Of a DNA stretch of 63,046 bases, positions 28,361 through 36,860 are shown in pieces. How positions within the stretch are numbered: the first letter of the stretch is position 1; every line of letters begins with the position of its first letter. The notes under the pieces are model-generated. The model worked only from the letters and a program-made list of their open reading frames with translations, did not search any database and was not told the origin of the DNA. The stretch covers positions 1-63,046 of the forward strand of contig NZ_SJSB01000018.1 of the NCBI RefSeq assembly GCF_004352835.1. Direction: 5' to 3'. A program made the translations under genes and the position numbers. The stretch is from Marinomonas flavescens (GTDB lineage: Bacteria > Pseudomonadota > Gammaproteobacteria > Pseudomonadales > Marinomonadaceae).

Positions 28361-28453
28361 CTATTTTTTAGGAGGAGTGTTATTCCCGCGCCCTTTACCT
28401 GAAGGGTTTCCACTACCGTTTTTAGTAGGCCAGTTAGGATTTTGCGCAGTCAT
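28361..28453 (-). CDS. Tiny hydrophilic 30-aa protein
   Basis: A 30-aa reading frame starting on the TAATG overlap with the 44-aa gene upstream. The product is rich in Asn, Gly, Lys and Pro (NPNWPTKNGSGNPSGKGRG) and would be disordered. The tight coupling and a plain stop make it likely to be translated together with its partner. Function unknown. Confidence 0.6.
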   Translation of the reverse strand: MTAQNPNWPTKNGSGNPSGKGRGNNTPPKK

Positions 28454-28587
28454 TAGCGATCCTCCCAATCATCAGGTCTTTCTTCTTCACCTCGTGATTG
28501 CCAATATGCATCATTATTGTCATTCAGCTGGTTTGCGTGATTATCAAGATCGTCCTGAGTTTGCTCGTATTCTTCATTATTTGACAT
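28453..28587 (-). CDS. Tiny acidic 44-aa protein of a mobile-element-associated family
   Basis: A 44-aa acidic protein with an AAAGGAG ribosome-binding site ideally spaced before the ATG. The sequence pattern DDLDNHANQLN-NN-AYWQSRG...RPDDWE is one I recall as a recurring tiny gene on gammaproteobacterial islands, usually listed as hypothetical. It is nearly all polar, so probably unstructured or bound to a partner. It is cotranscribed with the 30-aa gene. Confidence 0.75.
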   Translation of the reverse strand: MSNNEEYEQTQDDLDNHANQLNDNNDAYWQSRGEEERPDDWEDR

Positions 28588-28734
28588 AGTAATCTCCTTT
28601 GATTTTGAGCAGCTCCATTACTGCTGTAAGGTGATATTACAGTGAGAAGAGTTTGTAAAATAAGGGGGGGTAAGAGCGCACGCTGAACAATTTTTTTATT
28701 GGGTAAGAACCAAGACTTTGACCTGAGAATAAAC

Positions 28735-30099
28735 CTATAAATAATACGAAATAATTTTCGATTTGAATGAGTGCATCGTCAGTTCATTCAACCCCGTCAG
28801 TTTCAATAAATCATGATTATCACTAATGAACTCATCAAGGTCAGTCTCTGGTTGTATCGTACCATCTGTATAAGGGCCTTGGTTGCCATTACTTGTTGAG
28901 CTTGGAGTGTCTTCTATACTATTTAGTAATTCTTCTGTTTTTTGATAGTTGTAAGTGCCTGGAATTGCTTTGTTCAGCCGTTCTGCAAATGCCACTAAAT
29001 TTGGCTCTGCCAACATGTACATATTGGCGATATCTGACTGATCTTTGGTCATTCGTATGATGCGTCCAAGGATCTGGCGGAAGTAAAGTTCAGTGGTGAC
29101 ATCGGTAAGACTACAGCAAACTTGCAACCTTGGTATGTCCGTCCCTTCGCTGATCATAGCGATACTGATGATCCATTCACTATTGTCTTTACGGAAACGG
29201 TTAATAAGCTCTGGTGAATCATCATGCCTACAGGATACTAAAGTAGACTCTTTATTGAAGTGGTCCAATAGAATCGATTGAATCTGAAGAGCATGTTCGT
29301 ATGAAGATGCGACGATTAAGCCGCCAGCGTTAGGTGAGCTCTTTCTAAGAATATTCAGCCGATGAACACTTAATGAAAGTAAGTGCTTGATGACTTCAGG
29401 ATGTCTTATGACTGTTTGATAGCTTACTTCACCTTCGTTTAACAATGTCTGTAAGCTGGTATAGGTTCCAGATTTACCTAATCCTTTTACTGTTACTTTT
29501 TCAATATCGATTGCGGTAATTTGAGGCATCCGACAGACCTTGTCTTTTATTGCATTAACAAGATCATACGAGAAGTCACAGATAATGTTGCCTTCTGGAT
29601 CTGAATATTTAGCGAATGAAATAGGAAGTGTATCAGTACGCCAAGGCGTGCCGGTAAGCGACAACGTATAAGTTGCCAAATGTTGTATTGTTGATAAAAG
29701 CTGTAATCCCCAAGAGTTCGTAGGTGATTCGCCATCGCCTGCACAGTGATGTATTTCATCAAATATAACCAAGACTCTAGTGGCAGCAAGGTCGTTGATT
29801 AGCTCAGCAGCGTTGCTAAGAGAGTGATAAGTACGCGATGTTCCGATAGACCCAAGTCTTCCGTTAAATTTGCGTTTCAATACAGATTCGAAAGTCTCTT
29901 CGATACTTTGAGAAACAACTCTAGATGGTGAAAAGCAAACTACGTAATCAATATCATTGTTGTCCAGCAGAGTTTTTGCGATATATGCTGCAAGGCGCGT
30001 TTTACCTGCACCAGGTGATGCTAAAACTAGGAATTGCGGCTGGTGTTGATAAGACTTTATTGCTTGAGTAAGACACTGTGCCTGCCACGCTCTCAGCAT
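28735..30099 (-). CDS. SF2 DEAH-type helicase (island cargo)
   Basis: A 454-aa compact superfamily 2 helicase. Walker A ASPGAGKTR (about residue 28), DEIHHC (about 115), LTGTPWR, and a C-terminal domain with ISEGTDIPR and RQILGRIIRM (motif VI-like with arginine fingers). It has no obvious nuclease domain; the last ~80 residues are unrecognised. Its start overlaps the stop of the 175-aa partner (TAATG), so the two are translated together. A role in DNA or RNA surveillance is possible. Confidence 0.85.
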   Translation of the reverse strand: MLRAWQAQCLTQAIKSYQHQPQFLVLASPGAGKTRLAAYIAKTLLDNNDIDYVVCFSPSRVVSQSIEETFESVLKRKFNGRLGSIGTSRTYHSLSNAAELINDLAATRVLVIFDEIHHCAGDGESPTNSWGLQLLSTIQHLATYTLSLTGTPWRTDTLPISFAKYSDPEGNIICDFSYDLVNAIKDKVCRMPQITAIDIEKVTVKGLGKSGTYTSLQTLLNEGEVSYQTVIRHPEVIKHLLSLSVHRLNILRKSSPNAGGLIVASSYEHALQIQSILLDHFNKESTLVSCRHDDSPELINRFRKDNSEWIISIAMISEGTDIPRLQVCCSLTDVTTELYFRQILGRIIRMTKDQSDIANMYMLAEPNLVAFAERLNKAIPGTYNYQKTEELLNSIEDTPSSTSNGNQGPYTDGTIQPETDLDEFISDNHDLLKLTGLNELTMHSFKSKIISYYL

Positions 30100-30626
30100 T
30101 AAGCTATTCCCTCAAGTTGAGCCGATTGAATAATCTTTTTGATGGCGTTTAATCGACCGTAGAACCTTGTCGCTTTTTCTCTAGACTCATCTAGCAATTT
30201 CAAAATAGCTGGTCGCTTATGTGGGAATAATCCTAAATATTCCTGATAAGCGTCAATCTCTCCCAACAGTAGTTTTAATTCAGCATTGGCTTTTTTTTCT
30301 TCATCTAGAAGATGCACCTCATTTGAGCTTTGACTTGTATCTATAGTTTCTTCGTCAGACGAGCCACAAGAGCTGATGTTTAGCATTAGGATCAATTCAG
30401 AAGTGAGGTAATAGGTTCGTGCATTTCGCTCCCCACTGGCGCTTAGAAGGCCTCTTGATGTCAGTCTGCTAACGTTCCTTGCTACAAACCTGGTGGATTG
30501 GACTATATCTAGGTCTGTTGTGCTTGATGCTAATTGAATGAGTTCTTTACGTCTGATGCTGGTTCCTTCCACGCGTAGTAAAAGTTCTTTGAACTGTTTA
30601 TTCAAAGAAAATGATCTAGATGCCAT
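30099..30626 (-). CDS. Helicase partner: winged-helix plus helical protein
   Basis: A 175-aa protein. The N-terminal half (about 15-80) reads like a winged helix (IRRKELIQLASSTTDL..ARNVSRLTSRGLLSASGERNARTYYLT) with a beta-wing at the end. The C-terminal half is helical and may form a coiled coil. It is the first gene of a two-gene operon with the SF2 helicase and probably recruits it to DNA. Family not recognised. Confidence 0.75.
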   Translation of the reverse strand: MASRSFSLNKQFKELLLRVEGTSIRRKELIQLASSTTDLDIVQSTRFVARNVSRLTSRGLLSASGERNARTYYLTSELILMLNISSCGSSDEETIDTSQSSNEVHLLDEEKKANAELKLLLGEIDAYQEYLGLFPHKRPAILKLLDESREKATRFYGRLNAIKKIIQSAQLEGIA

Positions 30627-30646
30627 ATTTGTGTCTCAAAAACTAA

Positions 30647-30699
30647 ATACTTAGGATTGCTAAGTATACAGAAATAAGTAAAACTTAGACAATCTAAGT
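30647..30699. promoter_or_regulatory. Paired operators between the helicase operon and the XRE gene
   Basis: Two palindromes share the form ACTTAG-N5-CTAAGT: 30647-30667 (arms ATACTTAG/CTAAGTAT) and 30683-30699 (arms ACTTAGA/TCTAAGT). Their centres are 34 bp apart. They fill the 100-bp divergent intergenic region between the 175-aa gene and the XRE gene, so the XRE product is the obvious candidate to bind them and control both directions. Confidence 0.75.
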
Positions 30700-30726
30700 A
30701 CATGAGACTTTAAAGATGAAACTATT

Positions 30727-31104
30727 TTGTCAGATAACCCAATACCACGGCGACTTAAGCAAGCTCGCAATAAAATCGGCATATCCCAGAAAGAGCTTGG
30801 GATAAAAATCGGTATGGACGAAAGCTCTGCCAGCGGCCGTATGAATCACTATGAAAAGGGGCGGCATGTTCCTGATATCGAGACTTTGAGAAAAATTGCT
30901 CAAGAACTCAACGTCCCGCTGAACTACTTTTTGTGTGAGGATGATCTGAGTGCTGAACTAGCGTGTTTGATTTCCCGCCTAGATGACAATTCAAAGAAAG
31001 TATTAATCACTGAGCTGGAGAAGTTGGAAGACTTAGATCTGGAGAAGATTGTAGAGCAGCGTGAAGGCTCACCGGAGATTGCCATGGATATCAAAGATTT
31101 GTAG
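30727..31104 (+). CDS. XRE-family transcriptional regulator
   Basis: A 125-aa protein with an N-terminal Cro/C1-type helix-turn-helix (LKQARNKIGISQKELGIKIGMDESSAS, then YEKGRHVPDIETLRKIAQELNVPLNYF, residues 8-65) and an acidic Leu/Glu-rich tail for dimerisation. The only start in frame is TTG; an ATG ten bases earlier is in another frame. It is transcribed divergently from the helicase operon, with two matching operators between, which suggests a defence operon under repressor control. Confidence 0.88.
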   Translation: MSDNPIPRRLKQARNKIGISQKELGIKIGMDESSASGRMNHYEKGRHVPDIETLRKIAQELNVPLNYFLCEDDLSAELACLISRLDDNSKKVLITELEKLEDLDLEKIVEQREGSPEIAMDIKDL

Positions 31105-31164
31105 ATTAAGATGAATAATCAAAATACTTTAACAGAGCAGGCCTTAACTCATATCAAGGCTCTA

Positions 31165-31204
31165 GCTTAGAGCATGAGTAACATATTTCACTCATGCTCT
31201 AAGC
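31165..31204. terminator. Bidirectional terminator-like hairpin between convergent genes
   Basis: A perfect 15-bp inverted repeat (GCTTAGAGCATGAGT and its complement) around a 10-base loop separates the XRE gene from the convergent 624-aa gene and overlaps the stop codon of the latter. It lacks a clear T-run, so termination may be weak or the hairpin may protect mRNA ends. Confidence 0.55.
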
Positions 31205-33066
31205 AGTAACACTTTTAAGTGATTGGCGATGTAATCTAAAGTGTCGATGACACCATCCATTACGAAATCAAGTGCTTTCCCATATCCACTACTAAGGTTG
31301 GCTGTATCAAAGCCTAGCTTCTGCAGTGTTAAAATGCATTTTTCTATCGCGTCATGAGCATCAGCTATTCTTAGGTCATTGTTTAAAAATAGTGGGGCTA
31401 AATTAACGTTTGAATCACCCCAAGCTTCGGGTTCGACTTGAGATGGAAAATCATGAACTGATTCGAGTTGACCATTTAAGTATTCTAGTCTGTTTAACAG
31501 GGCTTGAAGGAGTTTTAGACTCCCCAAGCTTTTTACTGTTCCTCGTGGGCAGCCAGAATTAATAAGCAGTGATTTGAGATATCCATTTGGTATTTTTTGC
31601 ATTAATTCATGGATACTTTTACAGCGTGTTAAAAACATTTGTTGGGTCATGTCGATGGGGGCCACTTGAGCCAGACGACTTAACGAGGGATATTTGAGCC
31701 ATCCGTTATCCTCAATTTCTTTTCGACTGAATCCTGTTAACTCTTCTGTTGTTTGAGCCAAACCTATCGTATCTCCAAGCTGAGATAGACCATCGCCTAA
31801 ATTTAGTAATGCTTCTAATAATCGTTGCACTTTATTGACTATATGCTCTTCAGCTAAATCGATATGTTCCAAAGCCTCTGGGGTGATAACATACTCGTAT
31901 GCATGAATAATTTCGCGATCAGGCTTAGGCTTATAAAGCTCCCTCATAGGAACTTTTATTAAATTTCTACCGACCCTCTGACATTCAGTAAAACTCCATT
32001 GTCCTCCATAAGAGGGATCACAGTTCCAGTGGCCCCAAGCATGATAAGGGGTTGTATCGTAAAAAACACTTTGTTCGTATTTTTCTAAAAACTTGTCATC
32101 AAGATAGACTGGGTTGTGATGGTGGATTATGGAATTTGCTCTGGCATGAGTCATTGGTGTTTGCTCGCCAGGCCATAGCAGTGTTTCTGAGTTCTGCTCT
32201 GGACATAATTCAGGATAAACAGCTTCCACCGATCCCCAAAGCTGTAAAAGGAGCCCCTGTTTATGTTCACGAATGTCTAATTCATACCACTCTACACCAT
32301 TGATGGGTTTTAAATTGATATGAGGTTTACCATTCATGACTTCACGAATGTGGACGGTATCTGGTAACTGCACTTGATAGAAAAAAACTCGAACGCCACG
32401 AGCTCCTCTTAACCACAAATAACGTCTTAAATATTCATTAGACATTCGCCAGCACACATTTCTTTTTAGTGAACCATGGTAGCTAGTAGATATTTCGCCA
32501 TTTGCTACATCAAATTCAGGAAGACCTAAGTCATCGTAGACTAAACGTTGTTCTTCATTACCAACGCAGCGAGGTGATAAACCAAGAGCCATCCAGACTT
32601 TTTCAGATAGACTATACGAATAAAAAGAGCTTCCCCCCCATGCTGCAACAATGTAATCGTGACTTGATATAGATGGTATAAAATTGCTTATACAGCCGAT
32701 AGCATCATCAGCTGGAACTGAACTCTCCACAACACCATCACCAGCTTCTCTCATAGTCTTGAGTGGTTGATCTGTTATTCCGCTCACAACTGCCATTTGT
32801 AGGTGAAGGTGTTCAGCATTTGGGCCGTATTGATCATTCTCTTGCATTGCAGCAACTTCTACTCTTATATTTGCTGAGAGCTCAACAGGAGTTAGGAGCT
32901 CACGAAGCTTTGGAGGAAGATGTTCTTCAGGTATAGGAAATGCAGCAAGGTAATCAAATTTCATTTTATAGCCCATTGTGTGACAACATTGAAGGCTATT
33001 ATAAAGTGGCCAACTAGTTGTATTTTCAAGGTCGTAGAAGCAGGATGCGCAGAGATTAATAACCAT
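31192..33066 (-). CDS. Uncharacterised 624-aa island protein
   Basis: A soluble 624-aa protein without membrane segments. Two starts are possible: this ATG, whose first 30 residues contain CASC and CC-H (a zinc-ribbon-like cluster), or the ATG at 32964 (MKFDYL), which would remove it. The middle part is rich in Trp, Tyr and His (AWGHWNCDPSYGGQWS) and the last third is helical. I see no nucleotide-binding or nuclease signature I can name. It is monocistronic on an island full of defence genes. Confidence 0.7.
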   Translation of the reverse strand: MVINLCASCFYDLENTTSWPLYNSLQCCHTMGYKMKFDYLAAFPIPEEHLPPKLRELLTPVELSANIRVEVAAMQENDQYGPNAEHLHLQMAVVSGITDQPLKTMREAGDGVVESSVPADDAIGCISNFIPSISSHDYIVAAWGGSSFYSYSLSEKVWMALGLSPRCVGNEEQRLVYDDLGLPEFDVANGEISTSYHGSLKRNVCWRMSNEYLRRYLWLRGARGVRVFFYQVQLPDTVHIREVMNGKPHINLKPINGVEWYELDIREHKQGLLLQLWGSVEAVYPELCPEQNSETLLWPGEQTPMTHARANSIIHHHNPVYLDDKFLEKYEQSVFYDTTPYHAWGHWNCDPSYGGQWSFTECQRVGRNLIKVPMRELYKPKPDREIIHAYEYVITPEALEHIDLAEEHIVNKVQRLLEALLNLGDGLSQLGDTIGLAQTTEELTGFSRKEIEDNGWLKYPSLSRLAQVAPIDMTQQMFLTRCKSIHELMQKIPNGYLKSLLINSGCPRGTVKSLGSLKLLQALLNRLEYLNGQLESVHDFPSQVEPEAWGDSNVNLAPLFLNNDLRIADAHDAIEKCILTLQKLGFDTANLSSGYGKALDFVMDGVIDTLDYIANHLKVLLLRA

Positions 33067-33178
33067 TCTTGGTAACAGCTTTTGTACTAAATCAGCAGCA
33101 TATATGGATTACCTTAAGATCTTTTAGACGAAGGCTTAACTTCGGCTCCGCAATAGCTCTTTTAAAAGTCTTTTCGAA

Positions 33179-33982
33179 TCATTTTTTCTGTGACTCTAAC
33201 AACATTGCTTTGATCTCCTTAAGCTCTTGCTGTAATTCACTAAGTGAAGGCTCCTTTTCCGCTCTTGCTGCTTGGTGTTCTTCTTCCATCACGTTGACGA
33301 CGATGCCGATTACCATATTTAAGAACGCAAATGCGGTAAAGAAGATGAATGACATGTAGAAAATCCAACTCATGGGGTAGACTTCCATTGTCTCATATTG
33401 AATATCAGTCCAATCCTCAAACGTCATTATTCTAAATAATGTGAGCATTGATATAGCGATGTCCCCCCACAGGAATTCGTTTATTTCACTGAAAAGAAAG
33501 CTACCAATCGCTGCATAGATGTAAAAGATGATAAACATCAGAAGAACCACATACCCTAATTGTGGTAGCGCCTTTATTAATGAGTTGATCAAAATTCTTA
33601 GTTCTGGAACAACAGAGACCATCCTAAGAACACGGAATACTCGTACTAGTCGAGCAAGGAGTGCCATCTCAGAGTTGTCGATCGGTATAAGGCTAACAAT
33701 CACTACCAATGTATCGAAGATGTTCCACCCTTTTTTAAAGAAGGCCTTCTTATCTTCATCAGCCACAAATCGAACAGTTAACTCAAAAAGAAAGAAGATT
33801 GTGATGAAGGCATCTAAGATGCTCGTGAGCGATATTGCTGTATCAGGTAGCTCAAATGTCTTTGCTCCTATTTCAAGAGCCGAAATAATGATGACTGCAA
33901 CAACTAGTAGTTCGAAAAATTTATTGTTTTTGAGGTTGTTTAGTTTGATTTTTACAGCGTCGTACATGGTTCTTTTAGCCAA
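33179..33982 (-). CDS. Voltage-gated cation channel, intact island copy
   Basis: A 267-aa six-helix channel of the NaChBac type, complete: S4 arginines in LARLVRVFRVLRMVS, pore filter TFEDWTD, S6 (FIFFTAFAFLNMVIGIVVNVME) and a C-terminal coiled coil (SELQQELKEIKAMLLES). It aligns end to end with the split channel (8410 plus 38453) at roughly 60% by eye. After the filter it reads IQYETMEVYPMSW where the split gene's right half reads MYETMAVYPLSW. It lies on the opposite strand inside the element that broke the other copy. Confidence 0.92.
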   Translation of the reverse strand: MAKRTMYDAVKIKLNNLKNNKFFELLVVAVIIISALEIGAKTFELPDTAISLTSILDAFITIFFLFELTVRFVADEDKKAFFKKGWNIFDTLVVIVSLIPIDNSEMALLARLVRVFRVLRMVSVVPELRILINSLIKALPQLGYVVLLMFIIFYIYAAIGSFLFSEINEFLWGDIAISMLTLFRIMTFEDWTDIQYETMEVYPMSWIFYMSFIFFTAFAFLNMVIGIVVNVMEEEHQAARAEKEPSLSELQQELKEIKAMLLESQKK

Positions 33983-34180
33983 TCTTTTAAGATAATAGAA
34001 AGTAACGATTATAGAGATGTTCGTTTCGGTTTACTTCAATTCTTTTGGGATTCTGAACTGTGTTTTCTATGGAAAGATAGAACTGGTAGTGTTTTACTGG
34101 GTTAAAAAAAATAGAAGCTTCGGAGCTAGAATTCAGGCGTAACATTTTTTGGTCGTCCAGACACCGAATAAAATTCGAGA

Positions 34181-34213
34181 AAAGAAAGGCCTGCTACGAA
34201 AGCAGACCTAACA
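34181..34213 (-). terminator. Terminator of the AAA ATPase gene
   Basis: On the minus strand GGTCTGCT pairs with AGCAGGCC over a five-base loop and is followed by TTTCTTTT, about 45 bp beyond the stop of the ATPase gene. Confidence 0.7.
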
Positions 34214-34254
34214 ACAGTCAACCTTTTTAGAACAATACAAATTCAAAAAAGACC

Positions 34255-35715
34255 TTAAATGAGACTGATCATTTCATCAATAGACTGCTTTAGCTCCTCT
34301 TCGGTATATCTGTTTGTTTGCATAGTTTCGTTTTCAGGATGGTGTATATGATTCCGAATAAACGACTGTAAGGTTGATGGTTTTGGCTGCTGTGGAACTC
34401 CACTTCTTTCTTGTGTCCACATTTTATTAAATTCAAAATTTCGAGATCTTAGAAAACTCTCAACTTGAGAAATGTTGGTTAAACTATTTTTTTCTTGTAA
34501 AAATCCATAAAGTTCATTATGCAAGTCAACAGTTGGCAAGTTATATGCCCTATAGCTAATTTCTCCCCAAGAGGGACTCCATGGAAACATAGGGGATGTG
34601 CTAGCTTTGGAAATAATATTTTTATTATTTTCCTTTTTAAAAATGAAAAGACCTGTGTTTTTTAATTTTTGAGACGAAAGCATGAATGGAGAGTGTGTTG
34701 TAACGAAAACCTGCTTGGTCTTCGATATAACCATTAACGCGTCTAACAGTTTTTTCTGCCCCGTAGGATGCATGCATATCTCAGGCTCATCTATAAATAA
34801 ATAAAAGGGTTTAGAAACTGCTGAATTTTCTACAGTTGATGTTATTTCAGCATATACTTGTAGCAAAGATAGAGCCACAGCTCTCTGCATCCCATGCCCC
34901 TTTTCACTCATAGGAACAGAGACTCCATCATCAATGATAATACTAGCTGTTTTAAAGAAATTCTCTATTTGTAATTCCTCAAAAGAAAATGAGATGTTGG
35001 CTGTCCCAAACTGAGATGAGAAAACACCTTGGATCATGTTTTCTATTTCAGCTATTTTAGTTCTTAGTTCTGACTCTGGATTGTTAAAAAGACTGTGATA
35101 GCTACTTTGGAATGATTGGTATTCAGGTGTATTTGTGTGCCCAAGTGCTATTTCTTTTAGAAGGGAGCCGCAAATGGTTGAAGCACCGAACTTAGATTCA
35201 TTACTAGGGTTTGTGTCAGCCCATATAAAATTATTGTCATATAGTTTTTTAAATGGAGCATCTATACCTGATGGATTAGAGTAATTTTCTATATTATTAT
35301 CCCAGAAATTTATTTTTTTAATATTGTCTGGAAGGTTTTCATCCCACGAGCGCTTAACTTTGAAAAACTGTCCCTCATCATTTTCATATACAGCATTCAA
35401 AAATGAAGTGCGTTTGTTTGGTTGTGCATGAGCATTGAAAGAGTCTGCAATGTTACCAGTATAACTAACCTCAATTGAAAAATTATTTAAAGCGACTGTA
35501 GAGTCAGATTTATTAATGAGTGATGCTGGATCTTTCTTTGTACCGTCTTTTATGAAGTCGAGAGCTTCAAAAACGGTAGACTTACCAGAATTATTCTCAC
35601 CAACAAAAAGATTAAGACCACTACCTTCGTTAATTCCATCTGGGGTGTTGAAAGTTAAGTCATTGATTCCATAAAAACCTTTGAAATTTTCAATAATTAT
35701 TGATTTTATAAACAT
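34255..35715 (-). CDS. AAA (AAA_21/OLD-like) ATPase with C-terminal RNxxxH motif
   Basis: The product is 486 aa from the ATG preceded by AAAGGA; a longer frame starts 69 bp upstream without such a signal. SMC-like ATPase: MFIKSIIIENFKGF at the start, Walker A VGENNSGKST near residue 35, a Q-loop region, MSEKGHGMQRA as signature, Walker B FYLFIDEPEICMHP and H-loop TTHSPFML. There is no Toprim domain as in OLD. Instead a ~110-residue tail contains RNHIHH (Arg454 to His459), which fits the Rx4-6H motif of HEPN RNases. That suggests a fused ATPase-RNase toxin, but the motif alone is thin evidence. Confidence 0.82.
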   Translation of the reverse strand: MFIKSIIIENFKGFYGINDLTFNTPDGINEGSGLNLFVGENNSGKSTVFEALDFIKDGTKKDPASLINKSDSTVALNNFSIEVSYTGNIADSFNAHAQPNKRTSFLNAVYENDEGQFFKVKRSWDENLPDNIKKINFWDNNIENYSNPSGIDAPFKKLYDNNFIWADTNPSNESKFGASTICGSLLKEIALGHTNTPEYQSFQSSYHSLFNNPESELRTKIAEIENMIQGVFSSQFGTANISFSFEELQIENFFKTASIIIDDGVSVPMSEKGHGMQRAVALSLLQVYAEITSTVENSAVSKPFYLFIDEPEICMHPTGQKKLLDALMVISKTKQVFVTTHSPFMLSSQKLKNTGLFIFKKENNKNIISKASTSPMFPWSPSWGEISYRAYNLPTVDLHNELYGFLQEKNSLTNISQVESFLRSRNFEFNKMWTQERSGVPQQPKPSTLQSFIRNHIHHPENETMQTNRYTEEELKQSIDEMISLI

Positions 35716-35987
35716 AGCTAATCCTTTATTTTTGATTTCCTTATGAAATATAAGCCTCTGGATAACTCTTAAAAAGGCACGCACAACTCTTTACTAAGTA
35801 GTAAAGCGGGAATTCATACAATAAGTGCGACACTCATGGATAAGTTGGGGTGGGTGGCCAACCATTGATATTTGAATTCGCGTAGAGTTTCACTTATAGT
35901 AGATATTTAAAATTTGTTTGACTACTTATGGAGATATTGTAGAACGATAAAAACAGATTTAAAGCTCAATGTATCTTTGCGCGATAA

Positions 35988-36137
35988 ATGAAACGGACTT
36001 TACATACTCCTGATGACTTTTACAGAACAGCTAAAGCTGCGAGTGATGACAATGAGATGCGTATGTCATCAGTTCATCGAAAATACCAAGCTTCAAGCTC
36101 ACTTGTTAGTCTAGGCGAGCATCAAGGAAAAAACTAA
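35988..36137 (+). CDS. Possible 49-aa peptide
   Basis: A short frame (MKRTLHTPDDFYRTAKAASD...) of 49 residues, hydrophilic, no clear ribosome-binding site. The terminator-like hairpin about 105 bp after the stop is the only support for expression. Confidence 0.25.
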   Translation: MKRTLHTPDDFYRTAKAASDDNEMRMSSVHRKYQASSSLVSLGEHQGKN

Positions 36138-36232
36138 TCAAAGGCTAGGGTAGTGGTTTAAAGGAACATGAGGCGATGAGATTAATGTGATCTTAAGTAC
36201 CTGCGGTCAGAGCCTGCGTAAGCTACTAAAGT

Positions 36233-36267
36233 GGCTTTATTGCGCCCTATATTTTGGGGCTTTTTTA
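36233..36267 (+). terminator. Terminator-like hairpins in the sparse interval
   Basis: AGCTAC/GTGGCT is followed by TTATT, then GCCC/GGGC is followed by six T residues. Two stacked hairpins of this kind usually end a transcript, here perhaps of the short frame at 35988. Confidence 0.5.
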
Positions 36268-36606
36268 GAGCGAGTATGGCTGAAAATAACATTTCTAATG
36301 GAAGAGCCCAAAAATAACATGGCGTTTATTATCTGAAACGCCATTATTCAGGGACGACGATCTTACTAATGTAGTAAATTATGGATTAGTTGATGTATGG
36401 AAAAATCGTTTAACTTGGATATCAAATAGTAATGATGCAGATTATTATGATTGCACCATTTGTTTCGTAAATCGACGCTAGAACGTAGGTGCGGCCGTTA
36501 CATCAAGACTTGCCTACTCACCGCAATGTTGTCACAATCATAATATTGTGCTATTAACGTTCAAAACGTGTACCTTTTCCACACATATGCTACAAGGAGT
36601 AATTAA

Positions 36607-36837
36607 ATGGATGATTGGATTAATGTATTTTTCATATTGGTAATTGTTCTAATTCCAATGATGCTGTTGGTATCAAAATTATATAAAAAAGAGGGGGAAG
36701 AGACACTATCTATTACAAAATACTATGGAGGCATAATGGCATTGATAGCCTCAATATGTATTGCTACATTTTCTATTGCACTCAGGACAATTCCGATTTG
36801 GGGTGGGGCTATGATATTATATTGGATTTTTAGCTAA
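36607..36837 (+). CDS. Small two-helix membrane protein
   Basis: A 76-aa protein with two predicted transmembrane segments (residues 4-24 and 42-75, the second long) separated by a charged KKEGEE loop. AAGGAG lies ten bases before the ATG. It is probably cotranscribed with the 127-aa gene 23 bp downstream. A small membrane partner next to a soluble protein could be an effector pair, but nothing specific supports this. Confidence 0.7.
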   Translation: MDDWINVFFILVIVLIPMMLLVSKLYKKEGEETLSITKYYGGIMALIASICIATFSIALRTIPIWGGAMILYWIFS

Positions 36838-36860
36838 AGGCCAAAGGTGAGGCGATTATT

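Larger units (their letters stand above)
35716..36606. other. Sparse interval of the island
   Basis: About 890 bp with no long reading frame. It contains a 49-codon frame at 35988-36137, two hairpins on the plus strand ending in T-runs (about 36233-36267) and a 9-bp-arm hairpin ATGGCGTTT/AAACGCCAT at 36319-36344. The base composition is AT-rich like the rest of the island. It may be decayed cargo. Confidence 0.5.

Noticed and set aside
28377..28589. 70-aa plus-strand frame
   Set aside because: It is the shadow of the two tiny minus-strand genes, which have a better ribosome-binding site, coupling and a familiar sequence pattern.
33528..33995. 155-aa frame opposite the island channel gene
   Set aside because: Antisense shadow of a conserved channel; Ser/Thr-rich composition results from the complement of hydrophobic codons.
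36319..36344. Hairpin considered as an integron attC site
   Set aside because: The arms lack the RYYYAAC/GTTRRRY core pair and extrahelical bases expected of attC, and no integron integrase is near.
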